A stretch of DNA of 5,341 nt, taken from Flavobacteriaceae bacterium (GTDB lineage Bacteria; Bacteroidota; Bacteroidia; Flavobacteriales; Flavobacteriaceae). The notes under the pieces are model-generated. The model was not told where the DNA came from and did no database searches. It worked only from the letters and a program-made list of their open reading frames with translations. The translations under genes were made by a program, and so were the position numbers. The stretch spans positions 1-5,341 of the forward strand of contig JAESTG010000280.1 in NCBI GenBank assembly GCA_016763715.1. The letters run 5' to 3'. Shown piece after piece: positions 1 through 3,533 of the stretch (its first letter is position 1; each line of letters opens with the position of its first letter).

Positions 1-18
1 TGGTTTTGACGCAAAATA

Positions 19-26
19 CAAATTTA
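19..26 (-). promoter_or_regulatory. Possible -7 box of a leftward gene beyond the left edge
   Basis: Read on the minus strand, the sequence is TAAATTTG, which fits the Bacteroidetes TAnnTTTG -7 consensus. It lies just after the stop of the hydrolase gene and points out of the window. It could start transcription of a neighbouring leftward gene, but that gene cannot be seen. The region is A+T rich, so a chance match is quite possible. No clear hairpin terminator for the hydrolase is visible in bases 1-37. Confidence 0.25.
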
Positions 27-37
27 TTAGCTAGAAA

Positions 38-967
38 TCACTCTAAAATAAACGCACCTATTAAGTCAATTAATTCAGGCATTACAGGGTGCTTTGGTTC
101 ATTATAGGATTTACTGTTTTCGATATCATCTCCTGTAATTTCCTTTAGAATATGATTCATTCCTGGGATGATGTTTAATTGAGCATCTGATTTTGCAACT
201 TTAAGTTTTTGGGCTTCTGAAACCTGCACTTGAAGATCTCTATCTCCGTTAATAATGAGTATGGGTATGTCTAGCTTATTGATTTCAGATTTTGGGTCAT
301 ATTTCATCCAAGTAAGCATGAATGGTTGAATTTGTTTTCTGAAAATTGATGCTAAACCTGGACTATAGTCAATGGCGAATCCATTAGTTCTCATATCATC
401 AAATGCCTGCCGAGCGTTATCTTTAAGGCCTGGGGCTTGTTGTTCAAGTTGGTCTACAATCACATTGTCTATTGTCTGTCCCGCTCCTGCCAACGATACA
501 AAACCATCAACTCCATTTTGTGCAGCGACCATACCTACTAACGAGCCTTGGCTATGACCAATCACATAAATTTTTGCAAATGCATTCGAACGCTTAAAAT
601 AATTGACTACTTTGGTTGCATCTTCAATAAAATCTTCAAAACTAATTTCCTCTTCAGTTAATGTTCGATTTTTCATTTGCTTCAGAATCCGCTTGTCGTA
701 GCGGAATGTAGCAATACCCTGATTAGTGAGCCCTTCAGCTAAAAATTTTAGTGAATTATTGTTTATCATTTGTTGGTTACCGTTTCTGTCGGTTGGACCA
801 GAACCACCAATAATGATTGCAATGGGTGGTTTTTCAATTCCTTCAGGTAAGAGGATAGTCCCATCTACGAAGGCAGATATACTAATATCTCGGGCTGTTG
901 TTTTAGTCTTTTGCGCAAAGGACAGAGTAGTGGCAACAAGAAATAGAATACAGACAAATGATTTCAT
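38..967 (-). CDS. Secreted alpha/beta hydrolase (Hydrolase_4/COG1073-type esterase)
   Basis: This 309-residue protein is a serine hydrolase of the alpha/beta fold, probably an esterase acting on a small acyl ester; the substrate cannot be read from sequence. Residues 1-18 form a signal peptide (charged start, hydrophobic core, SFA before Q19), so it should act in the periplasm or outside. There is no lipobox. The first core strand leads into GGSGPTDRNGN (54-64), an oxyanion-loop motif typical of the COG1073/EstD-like group. The nucleophile elbow is GHSQG (137-141) with Ser139. The acid is probably Asp244 in GDRD (241-244), with Asp242 as the alternative, and the base is His272 in GMNH. The region between about 165 and 225 is a helical cap. 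The triad is complete and the length is normal for the family. The ATG at 967 is chosen because the signal peptide begins right there. No Shine-Dalgarno site is seen, as is usual in Bacteroidetes. The gene diverges from the nuclease gene and shows no operon partner inside the window. Confidence 0.92.
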   Translation of the reverse strand: MKSFVCILFLVATTLSFAQKTKTTARDISISAFVDGTILLPEGIEKPPIAIIIGGSGPTDRNGNQQMINNNSLKFLAEGLTNQGIATFRYDKRILKQMKNRTLTEEEISFEDFIEDATKVVNYFKRSNAFAKIYVIGHSQGSLVGMVAAQNGVDGFVSLAGAGQTIDNVIVDQLEQQAPGLKDNARQAFDDMRTNGFAIDYSPGLASIFRKQIQPFMLTWMKYDPKSEINKLDIPILIINGDRDLQVQVSEAQKLKVAKSDAQLNIIPGMNHILKEITGDDIENSKSYNEPKHPVMPELIDLIGAFILE

Positions 968-1004
968 AATGGAGATTTTATGGACTATAAATGTAGTGAT
1001 ATAA

Positions 1005-1012
1005 CAAATAAA
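1005..1012 (-). promoter_or_regulatory. Weak -7 box candidate for the hydrolase gene
   Basis: On the minus strand this reads TTTATTTG, one base off the TAnnTTTG consensus. It lies about 37 bases upstream of the hydrolase ATG, a suitable distance. No TTG-type -33 element is visible upstream. It is the best match in the divergent gap on this strand, but it is weak. Confidence 0.25.
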
Positions 1013-1071
1013 CGTGGTGTTGATGGTAATGTTACTTATTTGTTTCAGAAAAACGAAAAAAATATACGATT

Positions 1072-1081
1072 AAGTTAACTT
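1072..1081. other. Short perfect palindrome in the nuclease promoter
   Basis: AAGTTAACTT is a perfect 10-base palindrome. It ends 9 bases before the -7 box of the nuclease gene, so a protein bound there would sit over the -33/spacer region. Short A+T-rich palindromes arise often by chance, and no regulator can be named. Confidence 0.2.
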
Positions 1082-1090
1082 GGCTATAAG

Positions 1091-1098
1091 TATATTTG
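1091..1098 (+). promoter_or_regulatory. -7 box of the nuclease gene
   Basis: TATATTTG is an exact match to the Bacteroidetes TAnnTTTG -7 element. Transcription would begin a few bases downstream, near 1103, giving a leader of only about 14 bases before the ATG at 1117. A clear TTG -33 element at the usual spacing is not seen. The last three bases of the box form a TTG codon in frame with the nuclease, which can mislead gene callers into starting at 1096. Confidence 0.65.
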
Positions 1099-1116
1099 TA
1101 CTTCAATCTCTGTCTT

Positions 1117-1896
1117 ATGAAATATCTTTTACTTTTTTTGTTTTGTTTCTCAAGTCTAACTTTAACTAGCTTTTCGTATGAAGATTGGGGTAAAACAGGT
1201 CACCGTGCTACTGGAGAAGTAGCCCAGAAACACTTGAGCAGAAAAGCAAAAAGAGCTATAGACAAATTGTTAGATGGTCAATCACTTGCCTTTGTTTCAA
1301 ATTATGGTGATGATATTAAAAGTGATGATGCCTATCGTTCTTATGGACCTTGGCACTACGTAAACTTTCCGTTTGATAAAACCTACAATACCCATCCTAA
1401 GAGTGAAAAGGGGGATTTGGTAGCTGCTATTAATACCTGTGTATCCATATTGAAGAGCAAATCTTCAACCAAGGATGAGAAGGTATTTCACTTAAAAATG
1501 CTCGTTCATTTTATTGGAGATTTGCACCAACCATTGCATGTTGGGAAGGCAGATGATAAGGGAGCTAATGATTTTCAAGTACTTTGGTTTAACGAAGGGA
1601 CTAATTTACACAGTGTTTGGGATACGAAAATGATAGAAAGCTATAATATGTCTTATAGTGAATTAGCCGCAAATACAAAAAGACTTTCTGGTGCTCAATT
1701 AAAGCATATTATGGAAGGCGATGTTCAAAGTTGGATGGCCGAAAGTCGAACGTTGTGCCTAGATATTTATGCCAACACAAAAGCTGGAGAAAAATTGGGC
1801 TATCGGTATATGTATAAGTATATTAATGTAGCCCGTTTTCAGATGCAAAAAGGTGGAATTCGCCTCGCAGTACTTCTAAATGACATCTTTAATTAA
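1117..1896 (+). CDS. Secreted S1/P1-type zinc nuclease
   Basis: This 259-residue protein belongs to the S1/P1 nuclease family: three-zinc phosphodiesterases that cut single-stranded DNA and RNA and can remove 3' phosphates of nucleotides. All nine side-chain ligands of the P1 trinuclear zinc site have counterparts: Trp24, His29, Asp65, His80 (WHYVN), His131, Asp135 and His141 (HFIGDLHQPLH, 131-141), His165 and Asp169 (LHSVWD). The spacings W+5, H+4+10 and H+4 match P1 nuclease. Residues 1 to about 20 are a signal peptide, so the enzyme should be exported, probably for scavenging nucleic acid or phosphate (inference). The ATG at 1117 is chosen because it starts the signal peptide cleanly. An in-frame TTG at 1096 lies inside the -7 promoter box and would add seven residues, so it should not be transcribed as a start. 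Length and helical content are normal for the bacterial family. The gene appears to be transcribed alone, and no convincing hairpin terminator follows it. Confidence 0.96.
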   Translation: MKYLLLFLFCFSSLTLTSFSYEDWGKTGHRATGEVAQKHLSRKAKRAIDKLLDGQSLAFVSNYGDDIKSDDAYRSYGPWHYVNFPFDKTYNTHPKSEKGDLVAAINTCVSILKSKSSTKDEKVFHLKMLVHFIGDLHQPLHVGKADDKGANDFQVLWFNEGTNLHSVWDTKMIESYNMSYSELAANTKRLSGAQLKHIMEGDVQSWMAESRTLCLDIYANTKAGEKLGYRYMYKYINVARFQMQKGGIRLAVLLNDIFN

Positions 1897-1938
1897 GTCA
1901 TTATGTTAAAAAAATCTTAAATAAATTCGCCATTCAAC

Positions 1939-1958
1939 TTGTTATGCGTGCATAACAA
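1939..1958. promoter_or_regulatory. Perfect palindrome with 9-bp arms, operator-like
   Basis: The arms TTGTTATGC and GCATAACAA are exact reverse complements separated by the two bases GT. No T-run follows on either strand, and the two-base loop is too tight for a good RNA hairpin, so a terminator is unlikely. The form fits a binding site for a dimeric regulator. It lies 42 bases after the nuclease stop and its centre is about 97 bases upstream of the expected transcription start of the membrane protein gene at 2090. That is rather far for a repressor of that promoter but possible for an activator. No regulator gene is in the window. Confidence 0.45.
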
Positions 1959-2033
1959 CGAAAAAATCGCCAAATTTCACCCACTATAACGTTTTCGTGA
2001 TTTTTATTTTAAATGTAAGGTGTTAAGAATGAG

Positions 2034-2041
2034 TATCTTTG
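2034..2041 (+). promoter_or_regulatory. -7 box of the small membrane protein gene
   Basis: TATCTTTG matches TAnnTTTG exactly and is followed by GCAC, a common context in Flavobacteriaceae promoters. Transcription would start near 2046, leaving a leader of about 44 bases before the ATG at 2090. A TTG -33 element at the normal distance is not evident. Confidence 0.65.
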
Positions 2042-2044
2042 CAC

Positions 2045-2059
2045 GCTCTTTTGAAGGGC
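2045..2059 (+). other. Small hairpin at the start of the leader
   Basis: Bases 2045-2050 (GCTCTT) can pair with 2054-2059 (AAGGGC) through six pairs, one of them a G-U, around a three-base loop. It would lie at the very 5' end of the transcript made from the -7 box just upstream. It might protect or pause the RNA, but a six-pair hairpin can easily be chance. Confidence 0.2.
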
Positions 2060-2089
2060 TTAATGATTTATTCAATTTAATATTAGTTA

Positions 2090-2461
2090 ATGAAGTTACG
2101 ATTTTTGACGGGAGGCATTATTGCATTACACGGATTACTACACATTGTATTTATAGAAAAATACATTGATTTTGTCTATGATAATTTTTATCAACTATTT
2201 CCTTCTGAAACATTACTAACAGTATGTACATCCATATTTCCATTTTTGGAATTTTTCGTTGGACTACTTATTGCTTTTAATTTGGGTAAAAATGGCGCTA
2301 TGTTGAGTGCGTTTTTAGTGTCGCTCATAATGAGTGCATTTTTAATAGCTGATGGTTTATATATACGCCTTGTTTATCATACCCTAGTCATTATACTTTT
2401 GATGCTTTTATATCTTCAGTCAACTAAACCTAATCGAAGAAAATTTATTTTAAAATCCTGA
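2090..2461 (+). CDS. Small four-helix membrane protein, distantly DoxX/MauE-like
   Basis: This 123-residue protein is almost all membrane. Hydrophobic segments lie at about 5-22, 41-64, 69-90 and 93-110, with a basic tail (KPNRRKF, 113-119). The layout of four helices, a GLLH motif at the end of helix 1 (15-18) and a Pro then Glu in helix 2 (P51, E54) followed by FFVGLLIAF resembles the DoxX/MauE group of quinone- or thiol-linked inner-membrane proteins. I do not recognise a precise family, so the function is unknown. The ATG at 2090 follows a -7 box by about 48 bases and starts directly before helix 1; no Shine-Dalgarno site is seen. The 3' end overlaps the AlkB gene on the opposite strand by 17 bases, so the two transcripts converge and probably overlap. 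The gene has its own promoter and is not in an operon with the nuclease. That it is a real gene is well supported; the DoxX link is inference. Confidence 0.78.
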   Translation: MKLRFLTGGIIALHGLLHIVFIEKYIDFVYDNFYQLFPSETLLTVCTSIFPFLEFFVGLLIAFNLGKNGAMLSAFLVSLIMSAFLIADGLYIRLVYHTLVIILLMLLYLQSTKPNRRKFILKS

Positions 2462-3065
2462 ATGTAAGGTTAATGCGTGGATTGGTTGTCTTTTTGGACT
2501 TTGGAAGTTCGTGTAACCAATAATGTTGCGTTTTCCCTTGCATAAGTAGTAGGCTTCCGTGATCTAGAAAAACTTTGTAGTTCAATTTTTTATCTCCTCT
2601 ATGCTTTAATTTAAAGCATCTTTTCGCCCCCAGACTCACGGAAGCTATTACTGGATTTCCCCCCAATTCTTTTTCATTGTCACTATGCCAACCATTGCTG
2701 TCGTTTCCATCTCTATATAGATTGAGAAGAACGGTAGTAAATGTGGTTTTTGCAGTTGCTTCAACTTTGGTTTTAATTTCTTGAAGTAATGGAGTGAATG
2801 GGATTGGATACATGGTGATGTTGCTGTAACTATAGCTTTTTTCTTTTTCACCATATAACGCGGTCAAACGAGGTTGTTTATATACTTTTCCGTAGATTTT
2901 AATATCGTCTTGTTGCCATTTTGTTTCATTTAGTAGTGTTTTAAATACTTCGGAAGCATATGTGTCTTGCAGAAAATTGGGATAATATAAAATTTCAGAA
3001 TCGGGTAGGGCAAGGATGAGTGGAGATTCGTTTTCTTCAGAAGAAAATAAACTTAGACTAGACAT
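2445..3065 (-). CDS. alkB: ALKBH2-type AlkB alkylation-repair dioxygenase
   Basis: This 206-residue protein is a 2-oxoglutarate- and Fe(II)-dependent dioxygenase of the AlkB family, which removes methyl groups from 1-methyladenine, 3-methylcytosine and similar lesions in DNA or RNA by oxidation. The iron ligands are His127 and Asp129 (WHSDNE) and His185 (WLHELP). The 2-oxoglutarate-binding arginines are Arg197 and Arg203 in PRINLTFR. The distances from His185 (+12 and +18) equal those in human ALKBH2. LLNLYRDG (113-120) is the strand before the HxD motif. PRLTALYGE (65-73) followed by YSYS (78-81) matches the substrate-side motif of ALKBH2/3 rather than that of E. coli AlkB. There is no signal peptide; it should act in the cytoplasm. 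The ATG at 3065 overlaps the end of the upstream membrane protein gene by 8 bases (ATG at 3065-3063, TAG at 3060-3058), pointing to translational coupling in a two-gene operon. The stop lies inside the end of the opposing gene. Family assignment is firm; the preferred lesion is not known. Confidence 0.95.
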   Translation of the reverse strand: MSSLSLFSSEENESPLILALPDSEILYYPNFLQDTYASEVFKTLLNETKWQQDDIKIYGKVYKQPRLTALYGEKEKSYSYSNITMYPIPFTPLLQEIKTKVEATAKTTFTTVLLNLYRDGNDSNGWHSDNEKELGGNPVIASVSLGAKRCFKLKHRGDKKLNYKVFLDHGSLLLMQGKTQHYWLHELPKSKKTTNPRINLTFRILK

Positions 3066-3408
3066 ATTGGTAGGCCCAATAAATTAATCCGAATTGCAAT
3101 GGAATGCGTAACCACAAAACCCATTTAGGAAGTTTTAAAGATGCTTTTTCATTTTGTAGCATATATATGTGAATGGGAAGAAATAGAATGAGTAGTCCAA
3201 TAATTCCCCAAGCGGCACTAGGCTGAGTATCTGGATTTAATACCATAAATCCCAAAACCATTTCTAGGATACCTGTAAGCAACACCATGGTTTTATGCTC
3301 TGGAATGTATGGAGGCATAATACGTTCGTATATATGTGACTTTGAAAAATGAGTAACGCCAGCCGCTACAAATAAAACTCCTAAAACATATTCATGCCAA
3401 GTTAACAT
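3058..3408 (-). CDS. DoxX-like inner-membrane protein (COG4270-like)
   Basis: This 116-residue protein has four membrane helices at about 4-20, 40-57, 65-84 and 96-114. The motif GVTHF (17-21), followed by a Tyr-Glu-Arg-Ile-Met-Pro-Pro stretch (27-33), a Glu in helix 2 (LEMVLG, 48-53), an AAWG turn (65-68) and PIHIYM (78-83), is typical of the small DoxX-related membrane proteins of the COG4270 type. Relatives in the wider DoxX family are linked to quinone or thiol redox chemistry, but the role of this group is not established. It is the first gene of a leftward pair, and its stop overlaps the start of the AlkB gene by 8 bases, so the two are almost surely cotranscribed. The ATG at 3408 lies 17 bases downstream of a TATTTTTG -7 box, giving a leader of about a dozen bases. 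Length is normal and nothing is missing. A link to alkylation repair is only suggested by the operon. Confidence 0.88.
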   Translation of the reverse strand: MLTWHEYVLGVLFVAAGVTHFSKSHIYERIMPPYIPEHKTMVLLTGILEMVLGFMVLNPDTQPSAAWGIIGLLILFLPIHIYMLQNEKASLKLPKWVLWLRIPLQFGLIYWAYQYV

Positions 3409-3425
3409 AGTTCTTTTTAAGTATC

Positions 3426-3433
3426 CAAAAATA
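3426..3433 (-). promoter_or_regulatory. -7 box of the DoxX-like/AlkB operon
   Basis: On the minus strand this reads TATTTTTG, an exact TAnnTTTG match. Transcription would start near 3421, about 12 bases before the ATG at 3408. No TTG -33 element is seen at the usual distance; that space lies between the -7 box and the terminator of the upstream gene. Confidence 0.6.
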
Positions 3434-3468
3434 GTCCATTTGGATCGAGTTAAAAACTAATTCAATTA

Positions 3469-3512
3469 AAAAGCCTCCCTTCAATTCCGTTATAGGAAGA
3501 AAGGAGGCTTTT
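3469..3512 (-). terminator. Hairpin terminator of the T9SS repeat-protein gene
   Basis: Bases 3503-3512 (GGAGGCTTTT) and 3469-3478 (AAAAGCCTCC) are perfect 10-bp inverted arms. An inner stem, TTCC 3485-3488 with GGAA 3495-3498, can extend the structure. Read on the minus strand the hairpin starts 21 bases after the stop of the repeat-protein gene and ends in a five-T run, the form of a factor-independent terminator. A-rich flanks on the other side mean it could also work rightwards, but no rightward gene ends nearby. Confidence 0.88.
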
Positions 3513-3533
3513 ACTATTAACCTAATTTATAAA

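Noticed and set aside
372..1004. Rightward open frames at 372-557 and 726-1004 opposite the hydrolase
   Set aside because: They are antisense to a hydrolase with a full catalytic triad and show no recognisable protein features.
1897..1935. A/T-rich stretch after the nuclease stop as a possible terminator
   Set aside because: It has A-runs but no stem of useful length followed by a T-run on the plus strand.
2063..2080. A five-codon upstream frame (ATG at 2063, TAA at 2078-2080) in the leader of the gene at 2090
   Set aside because: It is very short, has no ribosome-binding signal and no attenuation-type codon run, and is expected by chance in A+T-rich DNA.
2648..2854. A 68-codon leftward frame inside the AlkB gene
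   Set aside because: It is out of frame within a well-conserved AlkB coding region; the translation has no domain and spans the iron-binding motif segment of the real gene.
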